A stretch of 64,000 nt of DNA from Chloroflexota bacterium (GCA_003228115.1 QEVV01000003.1:141466-205465), one strand, 5' to 3'. Numbered from the stretch's first letter, positions 1-9,848 are shown. Translations and numbers: made by a program. The notes: a model not told the origin generated them from the sequence alone.

Positions 1-630
1 CCGCTTGAGGACAGCTGGGTCAAGATTGCCGCGGCGGGCCTCTTTGAACATCGCATCAATGCGGTCCCGAGCATCCCTGGGAATACCACTGGAGTCCATA
101 TCTAGGAGACCGTGGCTCTGCATCTCTTGCACATTGGTTGCCACCGACCGGGCTGTCAACTCATAAATGAACTTGAGCAGCGAAACATCCCAGAGATCGT
201 CCACGCCCCTTATGACGGCTGCAAGATTCACTCCCCGATGATCCAGGTCCCCAATAATGTTGTTGGCAACTTTATGGAGATTACCCGAGGTTATGGTGGT
301 GCCACCAGGCTCGTTCCGGTAGCCGTACATCAGACCAGGAAGGCTAGTGCCGTAGCGCTCCGCCTCCATCTGGAAGTAGCGCTTGGCCTCCGTACTGAAG
401 CCCTCTAAGTTCGAGACGTAGTACGGGGTAACGACCTGAGGACGCTGTGCAGTCACCGTTCCTTCGCGGACAACCGAGTCCTCGGAGCTTTCCACCACCC
501 CAGCGTAAGCCGGCTCGGTGACAACATAGTACTTGAGGATGGTAGTACCGAAGGTTGCCAGGGTTTGACGGGGCAGGCGGAGCACCTCAGTGCTCTTAAT
601 GGCGTGAGCTATGCGTTCGTCGGGGATCAT
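1..630 (-). CDS. Conserved hypothetical protein, C-terminus truncated by window edge
   Basis: Not in the ORF track; reverse complement from ATG at 630 reads MIPDERIAHAIKSTEVLRLPRQTLATFGTTILKYYVVTEPAYAGVVESSEDSVVREGTVTAQRPQVVTPYYVSNLEGFSTEAKRYFQMEAERYG... open to base 1. Confidence 0.7.
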   Translation of the reverse strand, partial: MIPDERIAHAIKSTEVLRLPRQTLATFGTTILKYYVVTEPAYAGVVESSEDSVVREGTVTAQRPQVVTPYYVSNLEGFSTEAKRYFQMEAERYGTSLPGLMYGYRNEPGGTTITSGNLHKVANNIIGDLDHRGVNLAAVIRGVDDLWDVSLLKFIYELTARSVATNVQEMQSHGLLDMDSSGIPRDARDRIDAMFKEARRGNLDPAVLKR

Positions 631-779
631 GGCCCTCTGGGCATCGGCGGATCGAGGCCATTGTAGCAGCAACAGTTGCAGCCAACTAGGCTTGTCCATC
701 GCCGAGGGGCTCCGGTAAGATAGCCTTAACAGTTACGAATTCGTTCACACCGCCGGACACCCACAGGAGGATAGACCCC

Positions 780-1754
780 TTGCTGACGACTACAGTTGGA
801 AACTACCCCAAGATAGGGGGAAAGGCCCCAAATCTGAGGGCCGCCAAGAACCGCCTCGACAGAGGCGAGACTAGCCCCGAAGAAGTAGCCCGCATTGCAG
901 ATGAGGTAACGAAAGAAGTCCTTCAGGAGCAGATTGATGCGGGCGTTGACCTTGTGACAGACGGACAAATTCGTTGGGACGACGGCCAGACCTACTTCGC
1001 CCGAGGAATGACAGGCTTCTCCATCAAAGGGCTGACTAGATACTTCGACAACAACACCTACTATCGGCAGCCGGTTGTCGAAGGCAAGATCGGATGGTCC
1101 AGTCCCATATCCACGGACCACTTCACGTTCGCCAGCGGCAACAGCAGCAAGCCCGTCAAAGCAATCCTCACCGGGCCCTATTCACTGGGCCGGTTGTCAG
1201 TACTCGAAGCTGGCTATGAAGGCCTGGGTCCCTTGGTATTGGACCTTGCTGAGGCCTTGAACAATGAAGCGTTGGCCCTGCAGAAGGCCGGAGCCTCGAT
1301 CATACAGTTCGACGAGCCGTGCATCTTGAGGCACCCCGAAGATATAGACCTCTTCCTGGAGGCTTCCGAACGAGTGGTGAGAGGGTTAACCGTGAAAACA
1401 GCGGTTTACACCTACTTTGCCGATGCTTCAAAGGTCGCTGACGGATTGTTGCGATCGCCCTTCCTAATCATAGGATTGGACTTCGCGTCGAGCGACGGCA
1501 ACTGGCAAGTTGTGGAGAAATTCCCGGCTGATAAGGAACTGGGCTTCGGCATCGTGAACGGCCGCAACACTGGCCTAGAAACCGCCGACCAAATAGCCCA
1601 GGCGTGCCAAAGAGTCATGCAGCACGTGCCGCAGGACCGCCTCTACGTGAATCCAAACTCTGGTCTGGAATATCTACCAAGAGAGAAAGCCCAACAGAAG
1701 CTGGAACGACTCGTAGAGGGAGTTAATAAAGCCAGAGAGGTGGTACGTGCATAA
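780..1754 (+). CDS. MetE C-terminal-domain-like (cobalamin-independent methionine synthase family) paralog lacking the Zn-ligand residues
   Basis: LTTTVGNYPK start, LTGPYSLG and QFDEP motifs of the MetE/UROD-like barrel; TTG start preceded by AGGAGG; HxC replaced by YTY and terminal Cys by Ser. Confidence 0.8.
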   Translation: MLTTTVGNYPKIGGKAPNLRAAKNRLDRGETSPEEVARIADEVTKEVLQEQIDAGVDLVTDGQIRWDDGQTYFARGMTGFSIKGLTRYFDNNTYYRQPVVEGKIGWSSPISTDHFTFASGNSSKPVKAILTGPYSLGRLSVLEAGYEGLGPLVLDLAEALNNEALALQKAGASIIQFDEPCILRHPEDIDLFLEASERVVRGLTVKTAVYTYFADASKVADGLLRSPFLIIGLDFASSDGNWQVVEKFPADKELGFGIVNGRNTGLETADQIAQACQRVMQHVPQDRLYVNPNSGLEYLPREKAQQKLERLVEGVNKAREVVRA

Positions 1755-2721
1755 CAACCTGATCACCACTGCGGTCGGAAGCTATCCCAAGCCTCCTCAT
1801 CTCATGGAGGCTCGCGCCAAGGCGGCGCGAGCGCAGATCAGCCGAGACGAGCTGATGGACCTTGAAAAAAAGGCCACTGAGCACTGGATCCGCCTCCAAG
1901 AAGACCTGGACATGGATATCCTTGTGGACGGCGAGATGTACCGGGGCGACATGGCCACATACTTTGCCGAAAATCTGGAGGGTATGGACATCAGCGGATT
2001 GGTCCGTTCCTACGGCAACCGCTACTACCGCAAGCCGGTGGCAACAGGCGCAATAAAGCGCCCAAAGGCAATTACCGTGGATTGGTGGAAGTACTCCCAG
2101 AGCCTGACCGACCGGCCCGTCAAAGGAATGCTCACCGGTCCCTACACCATTGCCGACTGGTCCTTCGACGAGCACTTCGGAAGCCGGGAAGCGTTCGTCC
2201 TCAACCTTGCCCGCGTCATCAATGAAGAAGCCCGCGACCTTCAGGCGGCGGGCTGCCGGTATATTCAAATCGACGAACCCGCTGCGTCGACGAGGCCTGA
2301 AGAAATGGCCCTCGTCGCCGAGGGCCTAAGGGTCTCCACTGAGGGTCTGGACGCGGTGACCATCACGCACATTTGCTACGGGGATTTCGCCACGGTCTTC
2401 GACGGCATTCTTACGCTCCCTGTGGACGTGTTGGACCTGGAGATGGCCAACTCCGACTACCACTTGCTTGAGTACTTCGAGGACAAGAAAACCGACAAGA
2501 TCCTGGCCTTGGGCGTCTTCGATGTGCACCACCATGCCCCTGAGAGCATTGAGGCCATGGAGGCGGGCATTGAAAGGGCACTGAACGTGCTACCAGGGAA
2601 GCAAATATGGGTTACGCCCGACTGCGGCCTGAAGACCCGGACTGAGGAAGAGTCCATGGCCAAGCTGAAGAACATGATGCAGGCCACCAACAACGTACGA
2701 GCCAGGCGCGGACTGAGCTAA
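1747..2721 (+). CDS. Core-MetE-like methionine synthase with intact putative Zn site
   Basis: TTAVGSYPKP, LTGPYTIADWS, QIDEPA, THICYGDF (HxC), LDLEMANSD (E) and VTPDCGLKTR (C) motifs; GTG start overlaps previous gene by 8 bp. Confidence 0.85.
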   Translation: MHNNLITTAVGSYPKPPHLMEARAKAARAQISRDELMDLEKKATEHWIRLQEDLDMDILVDGEMYRGDMATYFAENLEGMDISGLVRSYGNRYYRKPVATGAIKRPKAITVDWWKYSQSLTDRPVKGMLTGPYTIADWSFDEHFGSREAFVLNLARVINEEARDLQAAGCRYIQIDEPAASTRPEEMALVAEGLRVSTEGLDAVTITHICYGDFATVFDGILTLPVDVLDLEMANSDYHLLEYFEDKKTDKILALGVFDVHHHAPESIEAMEAGIERALNVLPGKQIWVTPDCGLKTRTEEESMAKLKNMMQATNNVRARRGLS

Positions 2722-2777
2722 GGTATCGCCTGAAGTGATCTAGGGAATGAAATCGACACTGCGAGTGGAGGCTCACG

Positions 2778-2999
2778 ATGGCTGAGGAAGACGGGGCTGC
2801 AATCAAGGTGCAGAAGAACGGATCTTACAGAGTCTCAGGAAACGTCAAGCTGATTGATGCAGACGGGAATGAGTTTGAGGTGACGGAGAATCCGTTCTTT
2901 CTCTGTCGCTGCGGGGGCTCCTCCGACAAGCCCTTCTGCGACTCTACCCACAAGACCAACGGCTTCGACAGTGTCTGCCCCGCCCGAACGGGCCCCTAG
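2778..2999 (+). CDS. CDGSH-type iron-sulfur protein
   Basis: FFLCRCGGSSDKPFCDSTHKTNGF matches the CxC...CDxxH motif. Confidence 0.85.
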   Translation: MAEEDGAAIKVQKNGSYRVSGNVKLIDADGNEFEVTENPFFLCRCGGSSDKPFCDSTHKTNGFDSVCPARTGP

Positions 3000-3020
3000 C
3001 AGAACGCGGCAACAAGCGAA

Positions 3021-3058
3021 AAAGAGAGAGGCGGCCAAATATGGCCGCCTCTCTCTTT
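3021..3058. terminator. Bidirectional intrinsic terminator
   Basis: AAAGAGAGAGGCGGCCA aata TGGCCGCCTCTCTCTTT with A/T runs on both sides, between convergent genes. Confidence 0.85.
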
Positions 3059-3077
3059 TTCATCAATCTCAGTTCCC

Positions 3078-3599
3078 TTACGACTCGTCTATCGTCACCT
3101 TCGTGATGTTGACGTCCTTTGCGGGCACCGATCGTTCGCCTCTCTCGTTGGCCGTCACTGGCGTGGTGCCAATGGTGTCGAGAGTATCCAGGCCATCGGA
3201 AACCTTGCCAAATATCGTGTAGTTCTTCGGCAACCCCATGTCCCCATGCATGATGAAGAACTGGCTTCCGTTGGTATTGGGGCCTGAGTTGGCCATGGCA
3301 ACGATGCCTTTGACGTAATCCTGAGTTACCGGCTCGTCATCGAAGCGGTATCCTGGGCCGCCTCTGCCTGTCCCCGTCGGGTCACCTGTCTGGATCATGA
3401 AACCTTCAATGATCCGGTGGAACGGTACACCGTCGTAGTAGCCTTCCCGGGCCAGGAACACGAAGTTGTTCACGGTCGCCGGCGCAACCTTGGGCAACAA
3501 CTCAAGAACCAAGGTTCCCTCTGATGTTTCCAGGGTCGCAGTGTAGGTCTTCTCTGCATCGATAGTCATGGGCGGCGGACTGGAGTATTCCTTAGCCAA
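3078..3599 (-). CDS. Peptidyl-prolyl cis-trans isomerase, cyclophilin type
   Basis: FHRIIEGFMIQTGDPTGTGRGGPGYRFDDE and NGSQFFIMHGD cyclophilin motifs. Confidence 0.9.
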   Translation of the reverse strand: MAKEYSSPPPMTIDAEKTYTATLETSEGTLVLELLPKVAPATVNNFVFLAREGYYDGVPFHRIIEGFMIQTGDPTGTGRGGPGYRFDDEPVTQDYVKGIVAMANSGPNTNGSQFFIMHGDMGLPKNYTIFGKVSDGLDTLDTIGTTPVTANERGERSVPAKDVNITKVTIDES

Positions 3600-3720
3600 T
3601 TTGGTTGCTCCTTCTGTTGATGTTGGCGAAACCGTTGCTGTGGCGGTGCAGCCCTGCCCTAGAGGGAGGTCCAGAAGCAGTGGGCATCTGGTCGCACGTC
3701 AAGGAAACAGGATGCGATAG

Positions 3721-4422
3721 CTAGCTTTCCGTGATCGTCACACTGGTAATCCTAATCTCCGTTAAAGGAGCCGAGACTTCTCCGTTGGCGTCGGCTACCA
3801 CCACAGTACCGGCGATCTTGTCCAAAGTGCCGAGTCCGTCTGAGACGTTGCCGAATATCGTGTACAACTTTGGCAGGGACCTATCCCCGTGCATGATAAA
3901 GAATTGGCTGCCATTGGTATCGGCACCAGCATTGGCCATCGCGATTGTGCCTCTCGTGTACTCAAGGGTTACAGGTTCATCTTCGAAACTATAGCCAGGA
4001 CCGCCCCGGCCGGTTCCTGTCGGATCGCCGGTTTGAACCATGAAGCCCTCAAGTATCCGGTGAAAAGGCACACCGTCGTAGTAACCCTCCCTAGCCAGGA
4101 ACACAAAGTTGTTCACCGTCACCGGCGCCACCTTGGGCAACAACGCAAGAACCATGGTTCCCTCTGATGTTTCCAGAGTCGCGGTATAGATCTTCTCTGC
4201 GCTAATTGTCATCGGAGGGGGACTTGAATACTGCTTAGGCAATACGATCTCAGTCGCGGCTGAAGTTGGCGAGGCTGTTGGTGCAACAGTTGGGTCTCCC
4301 GAACCGTTGGAGCCGATTGGGATCAATGTCGCCGTTGGGGTGCCTTCTGGGGAGTTTCCGCCACAGGCGACCGCCAACGTTAGAATACCTGCAAGAGCGG
4401 AAACGATTAAAAACGTCCTCAA
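3721..4422 (-). CDS. Cyclophilin-type peptidyl-prolyl isomerase, predicted lipoprotein
   Basis: N-terminal signal with LAVACGG lipobox, Ser/Thr/Pro linker, then FHRILEGFMVQTGDPTGTGRGGPGY cyclophilin domain. Confidence 0.9.
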   Translation of the reverse strand: MRTFLIVSALAGILTLAVACGGNSPEGTPTATLIPIGSNGSGDPTVAPTASPTSAATEIVLPKQYSSPPPMTISAEKIYTATLETSEGTMVLALLPKVAPVTVNNFVFLAREGYYDGVPFHRILEGFMVQTGDPTGTGRGGPGYSFEDEPVTLEYTRGTIAMANAGADTNGSQFFIMHGDRSLPKLYTIFGNVSDGLGTLDKIAGTVVVADANGEVSAPLTEIRITSVTITES

Positions 4423-4604
4423 CGCAACTCTTCCTTTCTCCCTAGGTTCAAGGCCGCTGGGTAGGATATCAGATGCTGCGCCGGTTGGGAACGTCTGCCC
4501 AGTTCATCTTCTTCATACCTAATATGCAGAGTTCGTCTTGAGTTTGGCCTATTGCTTTGCTATAGTAGCGCAGGCACGAAAGCACCCCAGCGCTGGGAGG
4601 GTCA

Positions 4605-6281
4605 ATGTACGAGCATGATGTGGTAGTCGTCGGTGCGGGTCTGGCTGGCATGCGTGCCGCCCTCGCTGCCGCTCAGCAGGGAGCCGACACCGCTATTATC
4701 ACAAAGGTTCACCCTGTGCGTAGCCACTCCAACGCTGCCCAGGGAGGCATCAACGCCGCTCTAACAGACCGAGGTGACGACTGGGAAGACCACGCCTACG
4801 CTACGGTAAAAGGTAGCGACTATCTAGGCGACCAGGATGCTATTGAGGTCATGGCCCAGGAGGCCGGAGCCGCGGTCATTGAGTTGGAGCACATGGGCGT
4901 CATCTTCAGCCGCGACGAAACGGGCCACCTTGGCACACGCCGTTTCGGAGGCCAGGAGCGCGCCCGAACGTTCTTCGTGGCGGACATCACCGGCCAGGCC
5001 ATGCTCCATGTCCTCTACGAACAGGTCATGAAGGAAAACGTACGCGTGTATGAGGAATGGTTCGTAACCTCCCTCATCATGGTCGATGGAGAGTGCCGCG
5101 GGGTCGTGGCCATGGACATCATGTCGGGCAAAATAGAGGCCATCAGGGCCAAGTCCGTCATTTTGTGCACAGGAGGAGTTGGCCGGGCCTACGAGCCCAG
5201 CACCAACGGGCTCATTGTCACGGGCGACGGGATGGGCCTAGCCTACCCTGCCGGGGCAGCGCTCATGGACATGGAAATGATCCAGTACCACCCAACCACC
5301 CTCAAGGGCAACGGAGTGCTGATCACTGAAGCCGCCCGCGGTGAAGGAGCCTACCTCCTCAACTCGGAAGGCGACCGGTTCATGAAGACCTATGCACCGA
5401 ACATGCTGGAACTGGCGTCAAGAGATGTCGTGTCCCGATCTGAGGCAACGGAGATCCAGGAAGGAAGAGGCGTCGACGGTTGCGTGTTCCTGGACCTTCG
5501 GCATCTTGGCCGAGAACTCATTGAAACCAAGCTGAGCTACATCAATGAAGTGGCTCTCGACTATATGAATATCAACCTGGCCGACGAACCCATTCCCATA
5601 CAGCCAGGCATGCACTACATCATGGGCGGCATCAAGACTGATGTCTGGGGCGCTACTCCAATTCCAGGCCTGTACGCAGCCGGTGAATGCGCATGCGTCA
5701 GTGTTCACGGCGGGAACCGCCTGGGAGCCAACTCGCTGTTGGACACGGTGGTCTTCGGGCGGCGCTCAGGCGAAGCCGCTGCTGCCCGCGCTCTAGAGCG
5801 GCCCTTCGGCAGGGTATCCGAACACGCCGCTTATTTGGACGAGACCAGGATCATTTCGCTCCTTGATCGGAAGGACAACGGCGACAGCGTCGCCAAGGTC
5901 CGCCTGGCTATGGGCGAGACCCTCAACGAGCACCTGGCTGTGTTCCGCGAGGAACAGGGGATGCAGACAGCAGCGAAGGCCATTCAGCAATTGAAAGAGC
6001 GTTACCGGTACATGCCCGTCAAGGCCAAGGGCAAGGTCTTCAATACCGCTTTGGTATTCGCTCTTGAACTTGGCTTCATGCTGGACTGTGCTGAGACCAT
6101 CTGTGCCAGCGGCCTAACCCGAAAAGAGAGCCGTGGCGCTCACTATCGAACAGACATGCCCACGCGGGATGACGAGAACTGGCTCAAGCACGTGACCTGC
6201 ACTTGGTCACCAGATGGGCCGGTTGTGGACACGATCCCAGTAACCTTTACCCGATGGGAACCCGTGGAGAGAACCTACTAA
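4605..6281 (+). CDS. sdhA: Succinate dehydrogenase/fumarate reductase flavoprotein subunit
   Basis: [23 protein letters not shown] motif, [26 protein letters not shown]. Confidence 0.93.
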   Translation: MYEHDVVVVGAGLAGMRAALAAAQQGADTAIITKVHPVRSHSNAAQGGINAALTDRGDDWEDHAYATVKGSDYLGDQDAIEVMAQEAGAAVIELEHMGVIFSRDETGHLGTRRFGGQERARTFFVADITGQAMLHVLYEQVMKENVRVYEEWFVTSLIMVDGECRGVVAMDIMSGKIEAIRAKSVILCTGGVGRAYEPSTNGLIVTGDGMGLAYPAGAALMDMEMIQYHPTTLKGNGVLITEAARGEGAYLLNSEGDRFMKTYAPNMLELASRDVVSRSEATEIQEGRGVDGCVFLDLRHLGRELIETKLSYINEVALDYMNINLADEPIPIQPGMHYIMGGIKTDVWGATPIPGLYAAGECACVSVHGGNRLGANSLLDTVVFGRRSGEAAAARALERPFGRVSEHAAYLDETRIISLLDRKDNGDSVAKVRLAMGETLNEHLAVFREEQGMQTAAKAIQQLKERYRYMPVKAKGKVFNTALVFALELGFMLDCAETICASGLTRKESRGAHYRTDMPTRDDENWLKHVTCTWSPDGPVVDTIPVTFTRWEPVERTY

Positions 6282-7231
6282 TGCAAGTCAAACTAGCCGT
6301 CAAGCGGTTCGATCCAGAAAGAGAGCAGGACCAGTCCTATGTTCAGGACTACACTCTTGACGTCCCCGACCATTACACCGTCCTTGATGCGTTAATCCAG
6401 ACTCGAGAAGAAGTCGACGAGTCTCTGGCCGTGCGCTGCTCTTGCAGGGCGTCCATTTGCGGGTCCTGTGCTATGCGCGTTAATGGCCACGCAGGACTGG
6501 GATGCAAGACGAAGCTCCTCGACTCCATGGATAAAGACGGAGTGGTGCAGGTGGAGCCGATGGGCAACCAGCCCGTTGTCAAAGACCTCGTTGTGGATAT
6601 GAGTGTCTTTTGGAACAAGATCCGAGCGGTGAAGCCCTACCTTCAACCGGAGGGTCCAGAGCCAGAGCGAGAGTACGTCGCCTCAAACGACTCCATGCTG
6701 AAGCTGCTGCAAACGATGGGCTGCATCATGTGCGGCGCTTGTGTCTCCGACTGCACGGTCTTAGAGGTCAACGAGAACTTCCTTGGGCCCGCAGCACTGG
6801 CCAAGGCCTATCGATTCGTGGGCGACCCCAGGGACGGCGCCACCAACCAGCGCTTCGGCGAGCTCGATGAGCCCGGTGGCATGTGGGACTGCACCCGCTG
6901 CTTTGAATGCGTCGAGGCTTGCCCCAAGGGCGTAGCCCCAATGGACCAGATTATGAACCTCAGAGAAGAAGCGGCAGCGGCTGGCTTCACCAGCACCATC
7001 GGTGCACGGCACGCCGAGATCTTCGCTGACACGGTCAAACACAGCGGGTGGCTTGATGAACTGCAGCTGGCAGTGAAGACGCCTGGCATGTTCAACATCG
7101 GCGCCCAGCTCCACAACATGCCGGTGGGTATCCGTGCATTCCTGCGGGGTAAGCTCCCGCCGATAGTTCACAAGGCAATCCCAAGCGTCCGTTTCGTCCG
7201 CCGCATCTTTGAAAAGATCGAGGAAGACTAA
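6281..7231 (+). CDS. sdhB: Succinate dehydrogenase/fumarate reductase iron-sulfur subunit
   Basis: CSCRASICGSCAMRVNG [2Fe-2S], CIMCGACVSDC and CTRCFECVEACPKGVAP [Fe-S] motifs; ATG at 6281 overlaps the sdhA stop (TAATG); ORF-track start at 6203 is too far upstream. Confidence 0.93.
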   Translation: MQVKLAVKRFDPEREQDQSYVQDYTLDVPDHYTVLDALIQTREEVDESLAVRCSCRASICGSCAMRVNGHAGLGCKTKLLDSMDKDGVVQVEPMGNQPVVKDLVVDMSVFWNKIRAVKPYLQPEGPEPEREYVASNDSMLKLLQTMGCIMCGACVSDCTVLEVNENFLGPAALAKAYRFVGDPRDGATNQRFGELDEPGGMWDCTRCFECVEACPKGVAPMDQIMNLREEAAAAGFTSTIGARHAEIFADTVKHSGWLDELQLAVKTPGMFNIGAQLHNMPVGIRAFLRGKLPPIVHKAIPSVRFVRRIFEKIEED

Positions 7232-8115
7232 TGAAGTACGCTTTCTTTCCTGGTTGTGTCTCTCGAGGCGGCTGCCCAGAACTCTACCCCGCAGCTTTGA
7301 AGGTCTGTGAGCGGCTGGGTATTGAGTTGGATGAGATGGTTGATGCTTCGTGCACTGGGGCCGGGGTGCTCCAGGAAAAGAACAAGAAGTTGGGCGACAC
7401 GCTAAACGCCCGGACCATGGCCATCGCCGAGAGGATGGGCTATGACACCATCATGGTCATCTGCTCAACGTGCCAGGGTGTCATGAGCAGAGCGAAGTAC
7501 ACCCTGGACAATGACGATACCTACCGAGCCGAGATCAACGCCCTATTGGCTGAAGAGGAGTTGGTGTACACAGGCAACGTGCAACCCAAGCACCTCCTCT
7601 GGGTACTCATCGAAGATGTCGGCTTGGACAAGATTCGCGAGCAGGTCCAGCAACCTCTGTCCGGCGTTAAGCTAGCTCCGTTCTACGGGTGCTACATCGT
7701 GCGGCCCAGTGACTCGTTGGGGTTTGACGAGAACCCGGAACGGCAGACCTCGCTGGAAACGCTGATCGAGCTTGTAGGGGCAGAGACCATCGACTTCGCT
7801 GGAAAGACTCGATGCTGCGGCTTCCCCATCCTCACGATCAACGAAAAGGCTTCCGTGAATATGGTCGCAAACCACACTGGCGATGCTAAAGACCTAGGCG
7901 CTGACGCTATGGTCACCCCCTGCCCGCTCTGCCACCTCAACCTGGATGGCTATCAGCCCGCTGCTGCTAAGCAGCGGGGAAAGAGCATTTCGCTGCCGAT
8001 CCTGCACTTCCCCCAGATGATGGGGCTAGCAATGGGTATGTCGGCCAAAGAGTTGGGGCTGCAGCGACACGTTATCGACACCAAGCCCGTTCAGAAGAAG
8101 GTTGGGCAAGTCTAA
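7231..8115 (+). CDS. HdrB-like/SdhE-type CCG-domain subunit of a non-classical succinate:quinone (fumarate) reductase
   Basis: MKYAFFPGCVSRGGCPELYP..., CCGFP and PCPLCHLNLDG (cysteine-rich CCG domain); TAATG overlap with sdhB. Confidence 0.85.
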   Translation: MKYAFFPGCVSRGGCPELYPAALKVCERLGIELDEMVDASCTGAGVLQEKNKKLGDTLNARTMAIAERMGYDTIMVICSTCQGVMSRAKYTLDNDDTYRAEINALLAEEELVYTGNVQPKHLLWVLIEDVGLDKIREQVQQPLSGVKLAPFYGCYIVRPSDSLGFDENPERQTSLETLIELVGAETIDFAGKTRCCGFPILTINEKASVNMVANHTGDAKDLGADAMVTPCPLCHLNLDGYQPAAAKQRGKSISLPILHFPQMMGLAMGMSAKELGLQRHVIDTKPVQKKVGQV

Positions 8116-8187
8116 CCTCCCGCTTGACAATTCCGTAATTCGGCATTAGGCTCTCTACGTCGTCACGAAATTCGTGGCGATACGAAT

Positions 8188-8211
8188 AAAAACCCCAGGT
8201 CCCGGGGTTTT
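8188..8211 (+). terminator. Putative intrinsic terminator 1 after the sdh operon
   Basis: AAAACCCC aggtccc GGGGTTTT followed by T-rich sequence. Confidence 0.65.
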
Positions 8212-8217
8212 CGTTTT

Positions 8218-8244
8218 GCGCCCGTCCTGAAGCAGGACGGGCGC
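8218..8244 (+). terminator. Putative intrinsic terminator 2 after the sdh operon
   Basis: GCGCCCGTCCTG aag CAGGACGGGCGC followed by TTCGTTTTC. Confidence 0.75.
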
Positions 8245-8499
8245 TTCGTTTTCTCAAGGGGGGCAACTTCCTCCCGCATCTCCCGCCAGGCTTGACGTGC
8301 CCATCCACCGAACCCTCGTCCTCAATGATGGTAATATCACCGGGGTGTTCGACAGCCCGGGCCCAAAGACCGGGAACTCGTGATTGAAATCGGCTGTGCT
8401 TCGTCTTTCCGGCCCTTCGGCCTGGCTCAGGACAGGCTCCAGTCGGAACCCAGGAAGCGTCCATCCATCACATGCGTGGGCCAATAGGCCAGATGTCTA

Positions 8500-8530
8500 C
8501 TGGATTCCGGCCTTCGCCGGAAAGACGGTA
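8500..8530. repeat. REP-like palindromic intergenic sequence
   Basis: ctggaTTCCGGCcttcGCCGGAAagacggt, small hairpin in noncoding DNA. Confidence 0.5.
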
Positions 8531-8564
8531 ACCGGGTGCACTCAATGACTCCCGCCCTCTGAAC

Positions 8565-9848
8565 CTATCTTATGATGTCGATGGCTTGCTTAAAGGCGTC
8601 GAGCGTCCTATCCACGTCTTGCTGATCGTGGGCCAGAGATACATAGAACTTGTGACCAGCCCGCAGGATGCCCTGGTCGACAAGAGAAGAAACGAACTTC
8701 TTGTGCATCGTGCTGTCGGCCCTCATCGTAGCCCTGTAGTCGACGATCTCCTCCTCAGTGAAATAGACGTCGAACATGGGTGCCTCGCCGGAAACCTTGG
8801 CGGGTATCTCCGCCTCTCGGAGCAACTGCTCCAAGCCTCCCATGAGCTGGCGGCCTGTGGCGAAGAGGCGCTCATAGGCGCCCGGTTGCCGAAGTACTTC
8901 CAAGGTTGCCAGGCCCGCCGCCGCCGCAATGGGGTTCCCGTTGAGCGTGCCAACCTGGGGAACGTATTCGTCGGTGCCTTCCATTTCAGGGTCGAAGCTG
9001 TGCATGATGTCCCGCTTGCCCACGACACCAGCCAGCGGGAAGCCACCCCCGACAATCTTGCCTATAGCAGCAATGTCAGGCTCTACACCGTAGTATTCCT
9101 GCGCGCCACCGTAGGCGAATCGAAAGCCGGTGACAATCTCGTCAAAAATGAGCGGTATCTCGTACTGTTGCGTCACTTTGCGTAGGCCCTGAAGGAATCC
9201 AGGCATCGGTTCGATCACACGCTGTAGCGGCTCCACAATCACTGCGGCCAGGTCGTCATGGTTCTGCTCAATGAGTTCGGTCGCGTAATCAAGGTCATTG
9301 AAGGGTGCCACAAGCACCGTGTCCTGGACCGCCTTTGGCACCCCGGCAGAGTTGGCAACGGGCGTAGGGAACGGGGACAGCTTCGTTGGGGACAGGCTCA
9401 TGATTGCGTAGTCATGCATGCCGTGGTAGCCACCCTCAAACTTGAGAATCTTGTCCCGCTTCCGGTAGGCCCTGGCAATCCTCAAGGCATAGAACGTCGC
9501 CTCTGTGCCGCTGGAGACATACCTGACCTGTTCGGCGCAGGGAACGGCCCTCACAATCTCCTCAGCAAGCTCAATGGCTAGCTCGTTGGTGATAAAGAAC
9601 GTGCTGCCCCGGGCCATTTGCCGCTGCACGGCCTCGACGACAGCTGGGTGAGCGTGACCCAATATCATGGGGCCCGAGCCGATCATGTAGTCGAGGTATT
9701 CACGTCCATCGACGTCGTAGACCTTCGATCCCCTGCCCTCTCGAATGATGACGGGATGGTCCTTCGACATTGGGACGTTGCCGATAGTGCCGCCAGGCAA
9801 GGCCCGAATGGCTCGCTCAACGAGGTCTTGGCTGGAGGTAGAAGCCAT
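8565..9848 (-). CDS. Class III aminotransferase, glutamate-1-semialdehyde 2,1-aminomutase-like
   Basis: LPGGTIGNVPM..., YVSSGTEATFYALRIARAYRKRDKILKFEGGYHG, IFDEIVTGFR, GKIVGGGFPLAGVVG (PLP Lys region). Confidence 0.85.
   Translation of the reverse strand: MASTSSQDLVERAIRALPGGTIGNVPMSKDHPVIIREGRGSKVYDVDGREYLDYMIGSGPMILGHAHPAVVEAVQRQMARGSTFFITNELAIELAEEIVRAVPCAEQVRYVSSGTEATFYALRIARAYRKRDKILKFEGGYHGMHDYAIMSLSPTKLSPFPTPVANSAGVPKAVQDTVLVAPFNDLDYATELIEQNHDDLAAVIVEPLQRVIEPMPGFLQGLRKVTQQYEIPLIFDEIVTGFRFAYGGAQEYYGVEPDIAAIGKIVGGGFPLAGVVGKRDIMHSFDPEMEGTDEYVPQVGTLNGNPIAAAAGLATLEVLRQPGAYERLFATGRQLMGGLEQLLREAEIPAKVSGEAPMFDVYFTEEEIVDYRATMRADSTMHKKFVSSLVDQGILRAGHKFYVSLAHDQQDVDRTLDAFKQAIDIIR

Noticed and set aside
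8586-9185. 199-aa plus-strand ORF
   Set aside because: Antisense to the GSA-aminomutase-like gene; no protein-like motifs.
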